Shown: positions 1 to 8,619 of the stretch, piece by piece
How the letters are laid out: every line of letters begins with the position of its first letter
Numbering within the stretch: the first letter of the stretch is position 1
Assembly: GCA_965224225.1 (NCBI GenBank)
Contig: CBDCZF010000020.1
Span: 124,001 to 188,000, forward strand
Length of the DNA stretch: 64,000 nt
Source of the DNA: CAJQQK01 sp965224225
Lineage (GTDB): Bacteria > Pseudomonadota > Alphaproteobacteria > Rhizobiales > Hyphomicrobiaceae
Direction of reading: 5' to 3'
Notes under the pieces: generated by a model
Told to the model about the DNA's origin: nothing
Seen by the model: the letters and a program-made list of their open reading frames with translations, nothing else
Database searches by the model: none
Position numbers and translations under genes: made by a program

Positions 1-283
1 CGGTGGCCATCGTTGCAATGCACCAATGTCGAATCGTCCACAGAGCGGACTCTGACACTCCTGATCGGTCGTGCAGACCTGCATCAGAATGACGAAAAAT
101 GTCTGAGTATTGCGATCTGCAGTGACGTGATGAAAGGCCTTCCCTGCGTCTGCAGGGGTCGCAACTCAAATTGCCCGGGAGGCGTGGAATCTGTCTGAAC
201 GTGCGCACGTCGCGCATGCCCAGACGCGTCCAATTGGGTTGACACTTTGCATCCCAATCAAGAATGACGCCAAGTCGAACCAT
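1..283. other. No gene recognised at left edge
   Basis: This stretch lies downstream of the minus-strand TauD gene. Short open frames exist but none has a plausible start with a ribosome binding site or a recognisable product. I see no clear terminator hairpin. Confidence 0.4.
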
Positions 284-1156
284 TCACGCTGCCAGCACAG
301 CCTCTTGGCCGGCAATGGTGGTACGGTGCATGACGCGTCGTTCAGTTGGATCGTGGGGCGTCACATAGTGCATCGTGCAGCGGTTGTCCCACATGACAAT
401 GTCATGGTTTTCCCATTGATGGCGGTATACGAACTCGTCGCGTTCAGAGAATTCGGTCAACTCCGCGATTAGATCGACCGCTTCAGTATCATCCATGCCC
501 TCGATCGCATCGTTGTATATCGGGCTGATATAAAGCGACTTTCGACCAGTCACTGGATGGCGGCGCACCAGAGGCTGCCAGATCGCGGGCATCGCAGCGC
601 GTTCCTCTTCTGTCGGCTTGCGCGCGCCCAGATCCCGGCTCAGCATCTCAAAATCGTGCCGCGCCGTCCGCCCTTCAATTTTCGTTTTGAGCTTTTCAGG
701 CAGCGCATCGTAGACGGCATACATGTTGGTGAAGCAGGTCAAACCACCGGTGCGACTAACTTCGATGCCGTGCAATAATGAACCGACAGCCGGTTTCTCG
801 CGATAGCTCGAGTCCGTATGCCACTTCCGAGCCCCCGACAACTGTTTCATCGTGGGGTGTGATGCCGGCATGATATTGCCGTCTTCATCCGTATTCGAAA
901 CCCGAAAGATTTCCGGAATGACGGTTGACTTGAGAATGTTCTGATGAAACACCTCGGGTTCGCCGAAATAGTGGGTCACCTGCACATGTTCTTCGTCGGT
1001 CACGGGCTGATCCGGAAAGACCAGAACAAGGTGGTCTGCCCATGCGCTCTGGATGGCCTCGACCGTCTCGCTAGTCAGAGGCCTCCTGAAGTCAACACCT
1101 CGCACTTCGGCACCGAGAGCCGGATGCAATTTGCGCACGTTCAAGTTCGCCACCAT
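284..1156 (-). CDS. TauD/TfdA-family 2-oxoglutarate-dependent dioxygenase
   Basis: Predicted 290-residue cytoplasmic Fe(II)/2-oxoglutarate dioxygenase. The family couples 2-oxoglutarate decarboxylation to hydroxylation of a small organic acid (taurine, phenoxyacetates, carnitine-like substrates). The iron ligands are visible as HTD near residues 113-115 and a distal His in MHRTTIAG near residue 277; the 2-oxoglutarate-binding Arg region also lies near the C-terminus. The ATG at 1156 is preferred over an upstream in-frame start because it has a GGAAGGGA-like ribosome binding site and matches usual family length. It follows a broken bicupin gene on the same strand with a 58-bp gap, so the two probably form one transcript. 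The substrate cannot be read from sequence; the context of CoA and alcohol catabolism suggests a role in carbon-source oxidation. Confidence 0.85.
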   Translation of the reverse strand: MVANLNVRKLHPALGAEVRGVDFRRPLTSETVEAIQSAWADHLVLVFPDQPVTDEEHVQVTHYFGEPEVFHQNILKSTVIPEIFRVSNTDEDGNIMPASHPTMKQLSGARKWHTDSSYREKPAVGSLLHGIEVSRTGGLTCFTNMYAVYDALPEKLKTKIEGRTARHDFEMLSRDLGARKPTEEERAAMPAIWQPLVRRHPVTGRKSLYISPIYNDAIEGMDDTEAVDLIAELTEFSERDEFVYRHQWENHDIVMWDNRCTMHYVTPHDPTERRVMHRTTIAGQEAVLAA

Positions 1157-1214
1157 GGAAACAATCCCTTCCTGCTCTAACCACTCCTGCTTCGCGGTCA
1201 ACGCAACACAGCCA

Positions 1215-2166
1215 TCAGTTGTCCACGAATTCGAATCCCATGGCGCGGGCGTGGTAATAAAGACCGCCGTCCTGAACAATTAGGAACATCGCCTGTTCAT
1301 TGCCGTCATTGTGGTGGGAATGGACCGAGACTGGCGGCGTGATGGTGGTTGCCCATGGTCCCCAATCCTTTCGAACACCGTCGATCATCGAGTAGCATTT
1401 GTCGCCCTGGATCACGAGAGATACGGCGACGGAGTTATGCCGATGCGGTCGCTGCATGGCACCGGCCGGAAGTGAATTCATCGCCAACGTCAATGTCGGC
1501 AGCACGTTGCGGCTGTCTTGTTGCATGTCGGACGAAAAGATAAGGGCAGAACCCGCGATTTCATTGTCGCGACCGACCTCATAGATAAGTTCAATCTGCC
1601 GATCGATTTCCGCTGCCGGGTAGTGCACCAACTCCGTCGGCGCGCGACCAGCTTGCGGCGGTGACAGGTTCTCGAAATTCACTTGCGGCTCGTTGGTCAC
1701 CACCCAAAGAACAGCGTGTTCCACGCCAGCCTTGTGCGTCGCGGTGACGCCGCCCGGCGTCACGAAGATATCGCCTGGGTTCCATTCGATCGTTTCGTTG
1801 CCAGTTGTTGTCGTGCCGCTACCCGTCATGACGTAATGCACGACGCCACTGGCATTGAAATCACTGCTCAACGCCTCACCTGCCCGGATGCGTGCATAAC
1901 GCGCCAGCAGTAGAGGAGAGGTGGCAGGGAATGCGCATTCCATCTCTGCCGAAGCATCACAGGCAACGAACCCCGGTCGGTGCATCTTCAGCGAGCACTT
2001 GTTGAGGCTCATCGACAAAGACGGCGTTCGGCACCGGCGGCAGCTGAACGTTAAATGCGTTTCCTGTATTGAAGTACCGCGCGCGCGCCTCGGCCTGCGT
2101 GGCCGGACTGATCGATTGTTGTGGCGGCAGATCTGCGATTGACCGTGGACGCTCGAGTGCCGACAT
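1215..2166 (-). pseudogene. Bicupin (gentisate dioxygenase-like), frameshifted
   Basis: Two overlapping frames together encode one bicupin of about 316 residues. The first runs from the ATG at 2166 (ribosome binding site AGGAGAT) and ends with the residues DAPTG. The second resumes with FVACDAS and holds both cupin domains, including QRPHRHNSVAV and VSVHSHHN metal-site motifs in the second. The frames join perfectly if one G is removed from the GGGG run read on the minus strand (plus 1971-1974). Bicupins of this type include gentisate 1,2-dioxygenase and related ring-cleavage enzymes, but no substrate is assigned here. Either the gene is inactivated or the indel is a homopolymer sequencing error; the intact remainder of the protein favours a recent change or an error. 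Confidence 0.75.
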
Positions 2167-2385
2167 GGCTTCTATCTCCTGGTTCCTGAAATTCGCTACC
2201 AGTCTCAACGAACAATGCATTGGCTTCACCAAGATTTCTAGCAAGTTTTGATTTATCCGAATAGCGATCAGGATCTCTGTTCGCGAGACCGGACGCTCTC
2301 GCCTAGACTGTCCCACAATCAATGCTGATCGCTCCTACCTATGTTGCAACATGTGATCCAACCAAATGTCGGAACGCAAACGAGA
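2167..2385. promoter_or_regulatory. Divergent intergenic region
   Basis: This region separates the minus-strand bicupin/TauD pair from the plus-strand AtuA-like operon and must hold both promoters. I could not pick out a convincing operator palindrome. Confidence 0.4.
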
Positions 2386-3696
2386 ATGAATAAGCGCGTG
2401 ATTGCCTGCGGCGCCGGATTCGCAGGCGACCGAACAGAGCCGGCGGTGGAACTCGCTGCATCAGGCCTGGTCCACGCGGTCGGGCTGGAGTGCCTGGCTG
2501 AACGAACGTTGGTGCCTGGTTTGCGTGCGCGCCGGAACGATAGTGAAAGCGGGTTCGATCCGCGCCTCAATCGGCGCTTCAAGCCGTTGCTCGGACCGGC
2601 TAAAGAAAACAATTGCCGGATCATCTCGAACTTAGGCGCCGCCAACCCGGCCGCTGCTGTTCGTCAAACCATTCGACTTGCGCGCGACTTGGGGCTAACG
2701 GGCCTGCGCGTTGCAGCCGTCGTCGGCGACGACGTTGCACATCTTGCCAACGACATTCAGTGGCAGGAGCCGATCAAGGGGACACTTCTCGGCGCGCATG
2801 CGTATCTCGGCGTTGACGCGCTTGAAGGAGCCGTTGCCGGCGCGGCTGATGTTATCGTGACCGGTCGTGTCGCGGACTCGGCGCTCTTTTCTGCAGAGGC
2901 GCTTCCCATTCTCGAAGATCGAGAGAACGCGTTAGCCGGTGCAACGACAATAGGCCATTTGTTGGAGTGCTCAGGGCAGGTGACGGGTGGCAATTTTGAG
3001 ATGCCGGATGGTGCCAGTCTGGCCGCGCAAGACTTTGCGTCTTTGGGCTTTCCCATGGCGCACGTTTATGCGGATGGAAGTGCGGAAATCTGCCTGCTCG
3101 ATGGGGCTCCGGGACGCATTGATGCTCTTACGTGCACATTGCAACTGCTCTATGAGGTTCATGATCCAGGCGCCTACATTACGCCTGATGGGATATTGGA
3201 TTTCAAAGGCATCACTTTCGACGAAATTGCGCCCAATCGCGTCCGTGTTAGTGGCGCGCGTTTCCGAGGGCGTCCCGAAAGGCTCAAAGTCTCCGGATTC
3301 GTCGATCAACCGGGGGTCATCGCAGATATCGAGATTGGGTATGCGGGGACGCACTGTCTTCAGCGCGGCCAAGTTGCAGCCGACGCACTACGAATGCGAC
3401 TTGACGAGATGCCGAATGACAACGTCCGGATTGATCTTGTCGGGATTAACTCGACACTTGGCGCAGCATCACTGCCACCGTCCAACCGAGTGCCGGAAGT
3501 GCGTGTGCATGTGTCAGCGCGATGTGAGGATGCCGAGATGGCACAGATCATCGAAGATGAGGTTTATGCGCTGACGCTCTCCGGCCCTGCCGGCGGCGGG
3601 AGTGTGCGCAGCGAGCGCAGGGCCAATCTCGCGGTGATAGATGGTTTCATCGATCGGGCGCTAATCAAGCCTGATATTATTTGGGAGACAGCTTGA
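2386..3696 (+). CDS. AtuA-family acyclic terpene utilisation protein (DUF1446)
   Basis: Predicted 436-residue protein matching the large N-terminal part of AtuA/DUF1446 proteins. The family takes its name from the acyclic terpene (citronellol/geraniol) utilisation cluster of Pseudomonas; its exact reaction is not settled. Family-like stretches include VTGRVADSALF, GHLLECSGQVTGGNF and the C-terminal LSGPAGGGSVRS. The ATG at 2386 starts the conserved MNKRVIACGAGFAGD segment; an in-frame ATG at 2341 would add 15 non-conserved residues. In many genomes the small C-terminal domain is fused to this protein, but here it is a separate gene overlapping by one base (TGATG), which implies translational coupling. 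The neighbouring GMC oxidoreductase and CoA genes fit terpenoid or branched-chain catabolism. Confidence 0.85.
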   Translation: MNKRVIACGAGFAGDRTEPAVELAASGLVHAVGLECLAERTLVPGLRARRNDSESGFDPRLNRRFKPLLGPAKENNCRIISNLGAANPAAAVRQTIRLARDLGLTGLRVAAVVGDDVAHLANDIQWQEPIKGTLLGAHAYLGVDALEGAVAGAADVIVTGRVADSALFSAEALPILEDRENALAGATTIGHLLECSGQVTGGNFEMPDGASLAAQDFASLGFPMAHVYADGSAEICLLDGAPGRIDALTCTLQLLYEVHDPGAYITPDGILDFKGITFDEIAPNRVRVSGARFRGRPERLKVSGFVDQPGVIADIEIGYAGTHCLQRGQVAADALRMRLDEMPNDNVRIDLVGINSTLGAASLPPSNRVPEVRVHVSARCEDAEMAQIIEDEVYALTLSGPAGGGSVRSERRANLAVIDGFIDRALIKPDIIWETA

Positions 3697-4001
3697 TGCG
3701 CGTTGGTTCGATAGCGGTCGGCCGCTCCGGCGACAAAGGCAATATGCTAGATCTAACCTTGGTGGCACTAAACGACGCCGACTATCAGCGCCTTGAACAG
3801 GGCGTGACAGCTAAGGTGGCACAGCGTGCGATTTCCCAGGTTATGCCAGGCACCGTTCGCCGTTACGAAATTCCAGGGTTGCGTGCCCTCAAGTACGTTA
3901 TCGAAGATGCTCTACCAGGTGGCGTTTACGCGACGTTGCATGCCGGGCTCCATTGGCAGAAAGCGGCGATTTGGGTTTTGTTAGATCTGGAAGTTAAGTA
4001 A
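3696..4001 (+). CDS. AtuA C-terminal-domain protein
   Basis: This 101-residue protein corresponds to the C-terminal domain that is fused to AtuA/DUF1446 proteins in other genomes. It begins MRVGSIAVGRSGDKGN, a recognisable family opening, and continues as one small alpha/beta domain. Its start codon overlaps the stop of the preceding gene (TGATG, 3694-3698) with GGGAG upstream, so the two halves are very probably made in equal amounts and assemble. No catalytic residues can be assigned. Confidence 0.8.
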   Translation: MRVGSIAVGRSGDKGNMLDLTLVALNDADYQRLEQGVTAKVAQRAISQVMPGTVRRYEIPGLRALKYVIEDALPGGVYATLHAGLHWQKAAIWVLLDLEVK

Positions 4002-4125
4002 TCGCGCCTACTCCCTATGTCGGTCTTTGCGACGCCCTCATCGCCCGAATATTCCCAACAACTCGATCGGCCCCACCGCGCCATGACTACAAAGGCAATC
4101 AAAGAAATGACTGAGATCGCATCGC

Positions 4126-5748
4126 ATGTCTGATGCAACCTACGACTATCTCATTGTCGGTGCAGGCGCAGCGGGTTGCGTCCTTGTCAACCGACTGAGC
4201 GAGGCAGGCAACGTCACTGTTTGTGTATTGGAAGCCGGTGGTGACGACGCGCATCCACTGATCAAGATCCCTGCCGGCTTTGTGAAAACGCTCTACGGCG
4301 ACCGCTTTGTCTGGCCCTTCGTGACAGAGCCGTCCCCGGGTCTGGACGGGCGCACCGTTGCGATACCGCAAGGCAAAGTCGTCGGCGGTTCAAGCTCTAT
4401 CAACGGCATGGTCTATAACCGTGGCCAACGGGCTGACTTTGATGTCTGGGCGCAAATGGGCAACCGGGGTTGGAGCTTTGATGATCTGTTGCCCTACTTC
4501 AATCGCTCAGAGACGCGCATCACATATGATGAGGCAGCACATCGCGGCACGTTAGGCGAACTGCCCGTTACCGACAGTGATTGGCTCAATCCGCTGGCAC
4601 AGGCATTTCTCGATGCGGCCGAGGGAGCGGGTATCCCGCGCGCCAGCGACTACAATTCGGGGATTCAGTTCGGTACCGGTTATTTTCAGCGCAATATTCG
4701 TCGCGGTAAACGCGTGAGTGCAGCAGACGCGTTCTTGCGCCCAGCGTTGCGTGGAGACACCGTGACGATGATTACGCATGCTCAGGTCACTGGGCTTGAG
4801 TTTGATGGACGACGCGTAACGGGTGTTCGTTATCGTGATCGTGCGGGCGCCACGCGCACCGTATCGGCTGGCAAGGAAGTCATCCTGAGTGCCGGTGCGG
4901 TTAACACGCCCAAAATCCTTCAGATCTCCGGTATTGGTGCACCCAGTCATCTTGGCGAAATTGGCGTCGCGGTGCGCCACGCCCTGATCGGCGTCGGTGA
5001 AAACCTGCGAGATCACTATTCGGTGCGCATGACCGCGCGTGCAAAGAACGTTACAACCATTAATGAACTGGCGCGATGGCCGCGACTGCCTCTGGAAATT
5101 GCGAAATGGGCCTTCGGCCAGCCAAGCGTCCTCGCCCTATGTCCGACGATTGCCTTTGTCCATGGCAAGTCTCATCCAGACCTGGAAGACGCAGATCTAC
5201 GTATCTTGTTTACACCGGGCAGTTACCAGGACGGAAAGGTCTATGTCCTTGACGAATATCCAGGCTTGACCTGCGGTGCAGCGCAACCGAGGCCGCAGAG
5301 CCACGGATATGTGCGCGCGCGGTCAGCCGATCCGGCCGAGGCGCCTGCCGTGCAACCGAACTATCTCACGGCCGAAGAAGACCAACGCATCACCCTGACG
5401 GGGATGCGCCTTGCGCGTGAAATTCTGAACCGGCCGGAGATGTCGAGATTTTTCGACCATGAAACGTTGCCGGGGCCGGACGCCCAAACCGACGACGAGC
5501 TGTTGGATTTTGCCAAACGTCGCGGCAATACCGGCTACCATTTGGTCGGCACCGCCAAGATGGGCCCGGCATCCGATGCGGCCGCGGTTGTTGACGATCA
5601 ACTGCAAGTGCACGGCCTTAGCGGACTTCGAGTAATCGATGCATCGATCATGCCGATGCTGCCGTCAGCAAATACGCACGCGGCGACGATCGCTATTGCC
5701 GAAAAGGGCGCAGATCTCATTCGAGGCCGTCCACCTTCTGGGATGTGA
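4126..5748 (+). CDS. GMC-family FAD oxidoreductase (choline/alcohol dehydrogenase-like)
   Basis: Predicted 540-residue flavoprotein of the glucose-methanol-choline family, oxidising an alcohol to an aldehyde. The N-terminal FAD-binding Rossmann motif is VGAGAAG near residue 11. Signature 1 appears as VVGGSSSINGMVYNRG and the FAD-contact signature 2 as AGAVNTPKILQISGIG. The C-terminal catalytic region includes YHLVGTAKMG and NTHAATIAIAEKGADLI, which places the conserved His. Length is normal for choline dehydrogenase/PEG dehydrogenase relatives. There is no signal peptide. It lies 124 bp after the AtuA pair in the same direction. A second GMC enzyme is encoded at 9881-11527, so the cluster has two alcohol oxidases or dehydrogenases, perhaps for different chain positions. 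Confidence 0.9.
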   Translation: MSDATYDYLIVGAGAAGCVLVNRLSEAGNVTVCVLEAGGDDAHPLIKIPAGFVKTLYGDRFVWPFVTEPSPGLDGRTVAIPQGKVVGGSSSINGMVYNRGQRADFDVWAQMGNRGWSFDDLLPYFNRSETRITYDEAAHRGTLGELPVTDSDWLNPLAQAFLDAAEGAGIPRASDYNSGIQFGTGYFQRNIRRGKRVSAADAFLRPALRGDTVTMITHAQVTGLEFDGRRVTGVRYRDRAGATRTVSAGKEVILSAGAVNTPKILQISGIGAPSHLGEIGVAVRHALIGVGENLRDHYSVRMTARAKNVTTINELARWPRLPLEIAKWAFGQPSVLALCPTIAFVHGKSHPDLEDADLRILFTPGSYQDGKVYVLDEYPGLTCGAAQPRPQSHGYVRARSADPAEAPAVQPNYLTAEEDQRITLTGMRLAREILNRPEMSRFFDHETLPGPDAQTDDELLDFAKRRGNTGYHLVGTAKMGPASDAAAVVDDQLQVHGLSGLRVIDASIMPMLPSANTHAATIAIAEKGADLIRGRPPSGM

Positions 5749-5849
5749 TATTGCGACGGTTGAAATAAGAATTGGAAGAATTGTGATTTACTCGTAGCAA
5801 ATCGCAGTTGGTGCACAGACACGACGGACAGGTTTCTGGAGGATTGCGC

Positions 5850-7010
5850 ATGTCTTTGGGCGGCAAGGGCGCCATTACAGGAATTGGCGAAACCAGATAT
5901 GAGCGCAAATCACCGAAAACGGCGTTCGAACTACAGATCGAATCCTCGCTCCTGGCGATCGAAGATGCAGGTCTGACGCCGAAGGACATCGACGGCATAA
6001 TACCAATCGGGCCTCACCGGTGCGCCGGCTGAACAGTTCGTCGAAAACTTTGGCATCCCGGATCTACGCTTTTCCGCTGTAACCCCGATGGGCGGAGCCA
6101 GTGGTATCGCATCAATCCAGGCCGCGATCGCCGCGGTTGCGACCGGCATCTGCAATCACGTTCTCATACCGAGCGGGCGTAACGTGTCGTCGGGTGCCAA
6201 GGCCGGACAACGCATCCACCAGATGCCCGCAGTTTTCACTTGATCACGGAGTACGAATATCCGCTGGGTGCCATCTCGCCAGCCCAGCTCTATGCGCCGA
6301 TGGCCAGACGCCACATGGAACTCTACGGCACAACCAGTTTGCAGATGGCGGAAGTTGCAACAACCGTGCGGTCGCATGCGATGTTGAACAACAAATGCCA
6401 TCATGAAAAAAAAACCGATGACGGTTGAGGAACATCAAGCTTCGCGCATGATCTCGGACCCGTTTCGTCTGTTCGATTGTAGTCTAGAGAGCGATGGCGG
6501 TTGCGCCTTCGTGGTGAGTTCCACCGAGCGGGCCCAAGATATGCGCCAGCCGGTGGTGCGTGTGCTCGGCATCGCTGAAGGCCATCCCGACAGCCCAAGC
6601 GCCATAACACATCGCGAAGACATGACCACGCTTGGTATCGCCAAAGCAGCGCCGAAAGTCTTCCGCATGGCTGACGTAGGACATGACGATATTGATGTCG
6701 CGGAAATCTATGGACTGCTTTTACCTGGGTGCTTATCTGCCAGCTGGAAGATATGGGCTTTTGCAAGAAGGGCGAAGGCGGAGCCTATGTAGAAGGTGGC
6801 CGTTTGAAACTTGGTGGCGCAATGCCGGTCAATACGCATGGCGGATTGCTGTCACAGGCTCACATGCTGGGCATGAACCACGTCGCGGAACTTGTGCGGC
6901 AACTACGTGGCCAGGCCGATGCACAGGTCGAGGGAGCCGAGGTCGGCCTCGCAACCGGTTACGGCGATATGGGCGATGGGGCGATGACCATCATGGCGAG
7001 AGGAGCTTGA
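5850..7010 (+). pseudogene. Thiolase-superfamily (SCP2-type lipid-transfer) protein, multiply frameshifted
   Basis: The reading frame of a thiolase-like protein of roughly 390 residues can be followed through at least four frame changes. It starts at 5850 (MSLGGKGAITGIGETRY) and ends at 7010. Extra or missing bases can be localised: an added C at 6012-6013, a lost base near 6237, an added A near 6393, and an added G and an added T near 6714-6723 in the EIYDCFTW region. Between these points the family sequence is well preserved, for example ITEYEYPLGAISPAQLYA and EGGRLKLGGAMPVNTHGG. Most changes lengthen short homopolymers, which is typical of uncorrected long-read errors, so the gene may be intact in the real genome. 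It overlaps the start of the DUF35 partner by one base, as such pairs usually do. Confidence 0.8.
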
Positions 7011-7420
7011 TGACGATGACAGCGCAAAAGCCCTCACCACATGCCGACGGCGCATCACAACCCTACTGGGAAGGCGCTAATCAGGGCAAACTTTTACTGC
7101 AAAAGTGCGGTGGCTGCGGCCGGATACGCCACTACCCGCAAGTGACCTGCTCTGCGTGCTACTCGACCGAGTCTCACTCTATAACCGCTGCCGGCACCGG
7201 CACGATCCATAGCTGGACGATTTCGCATCACGCGTTTCATCCCGGTTTTGCTGATGATCTCCCCTATGCCCTGGTGACAGTGGATCTCGCCGAGGGCGTG
7301 CGTGCGATGGGGCGTCTCGATGGCTTGGCCTTCGACCAGCTTAAAATCGGCTTGCCCGTCAAGGCGACCTTCCCGAAAGGCGACGACGGCTTTGGCCGTT
7401 TGACGTTCGTTCCCGCTTAG
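7010..7420 (+). CDS. Zn-ribbon/OB-fold DUF35 protein, thiolase partner
   Basis: 136-residue protein with an N-terminal rubredoxin-like zinc ribbon (CGGCGR and CSACYS, two CxxC knuckles near residues 37-58) followed by an OB-fold domain. DUF35 proteins bind acyl-CoA and form complexes with SCP2-type thiolases or aldolases, where they are needed for activity or specificity. The start is the ATG overlapping the thiolase stop (TGATG at 7008-7012), preceded by AGAGGAG. The preserved coupling and intact frame argue that the upstream thiolase was functional until recently, or that its frameshifts are artefacts. Confidence 0.85.
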   Translation: MTMTAQKPSPHADGASQPYWEGANQGKLLLQKCGGCGRIRHYPQVTCSACYSTESHSITAAGTGTIHSWTISHHAFHPGFADDLPYALVTVDLAEGVRAMGRLDGLAFDQLKIGLPVKATFPKGDDGFGRLTFVPA

Positions 7421-7435
7421 CTGCAAGGGGCATCC

Positions 7436-8605
7436 ATGATACCGCGTACAATATTTTCGGACGAGCACGATCTTTTCCGGGCGTCGGTGCGCAGGTTCAT
7501 CGCCGAAGAAGTGATGCCGTTTCATGCAGAGTGGGAGAAAGCCGGCATCGTGCCGCGGGATCTCTGGTTGAAAGCCGGCAAGCTCGGCTTCCTTTGCTCG
7601 GCGGTGCCCGAAGAATACGGTGGCGCTGGTGGCGACTTTCGCCACTCAACGATCATGGTCGAGGAAATGGCGCTGGCCGGCGCCACGGGCCCGACATTCT
7701 ATCTGCATTCAGAAATCGTTGCCCCTTATCTGGTGGCCTACGGAACCGAGGAACAGAAACAGTATTGGCTGCCCAAAATGGCGACCGGCGAGGTCGTCGT
7801 CGCACTTGGTATGACGGAGCCCTCCGGCGGCAGCGACGTCCAAAACATCCAGACAACCGCTATTCGCGATGGCGATGAGTACGTCATCAACGGTCAGAAG
7901 GTGTTCATTACGGCAGGCCATGCAGCAGACCTGATTGTTCTTGCCTGCAAGACAGACCCATCGGAAAGAGCCAAAGGCGTCAGTCTCATTCTTGTTGAGA
8001 CAGACCGGCCGGGGTTCGAGCGCGGGCGTATGCTCGATAAGATCGGCATGAAGGCGCAGGATACGGCGGAGCTGTTCTTTTCCGACTTGCGCGTGCCGGT
8101 CTCAAACCTGCTCGGCGGAGAGGGGCGCGGTTTCTATCAATTGATGACCGAACTGGCGCAGGAACGATTGGTGCAAGCTGTTCGTGCGGTCGCGTCAGGC
8201 GAAGCTGCGATTGACTGGACGCTTGACTATGCTCGAGAACGAAAGATGTTCGGCAAGACGTTGGCTGACTTCCAGAACACCCAGTTCGTGCTTGCAGGAC
8301 TGCGCTCCGAACTGCTGGCGCAGCGCGTGTTCATTGACCGCTGCATCGAGCTTCATCTCGAAGGCCAACTCGACGCCGTCGATGCCGCGATGGCCAAACT
8401 GGTTTCAACCGAACTGCACTTCAAGGTGACCGACCAATGCCTGCAGTTCTTCGGCGGCTGGGGCTATATGACCGAGTTCCCCATCGCCCGCGCCTTCGTC
8501 GACTCCCGTCTCGGGCGCATCGGCGGCGGCAGCATCGAGACCATGAAGCATCTCATCGCGAAGGATATGATGTGCGAGGCCAATCGAAATCCGTCGAGCA
8601 GCTAA
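7436..8605 (+). CDS. Acyl-CoA dehydrogenase
   Basis: 389-residue FAD-dependent acyl-CoA dehydrogenase introducing an alpha,beta double bond in an acyl-CoA and passing electrons to ETF. Family signatures include ALGMTEPSGGSDVQNI, the FAD-contact segment ERKMFGKTLADFQNTQF and, near the C-terminus, FGGWGYMTEFPIARAFVDSR followed by GGGSIETMK, which places the catalytic Glu in the usual position for this subgroup. It begins 15 bp after the DUF35 gene, in an operon with it and the thiolase. The similarity is to acyl-CoA dehydrogenases acting on medium or branched-chain substrates; exact specificity is not readable. Confidence 0.9.
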   Translation: MIPRTIFSDEHDLFRASVRRFIAEEVMPFHAEWEKAGIVPRDLWLKAGKLGFLCSAVPEEYGGAGGDFRHSTIMVEEMALAGATGPTFYLHSEIVAPYLVAYGTEEQKQYWLPKMATGEVVVALGMTEPSGGSDVQNIQTTAIRDGDEYVINGQKVFITAGHAADLIVLACKTDPSERAKGVSLILVETDRPGFERGRMLDKIGMKAQDTAELFFSDLRVPVSNLLGGEGRGFYQLMTELAQERLVQAVRAVASGEAAIDWTLDYARERKMFGKTLADFQNTQFVLAGLRSELLAQRVFIDRCIELHLEGQLDAVDAAMAKLVSTELHFKVTDQCLQFFGGWGYMTEFPIARAFVDSRLGRIGGGSIETMKHLIAKDMMCEANRNPSSS

Positions 8606-8619
8606 CCCAGCAATCAGAA

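Noticed and set aside
6239..6241. In-frame TGA in the thiolase region as another selenocysteine codon
   Set aside because: The conserved protein continues in a different frame after a one-base loss near 6237, so this TGA is only seen because of a frameshift.
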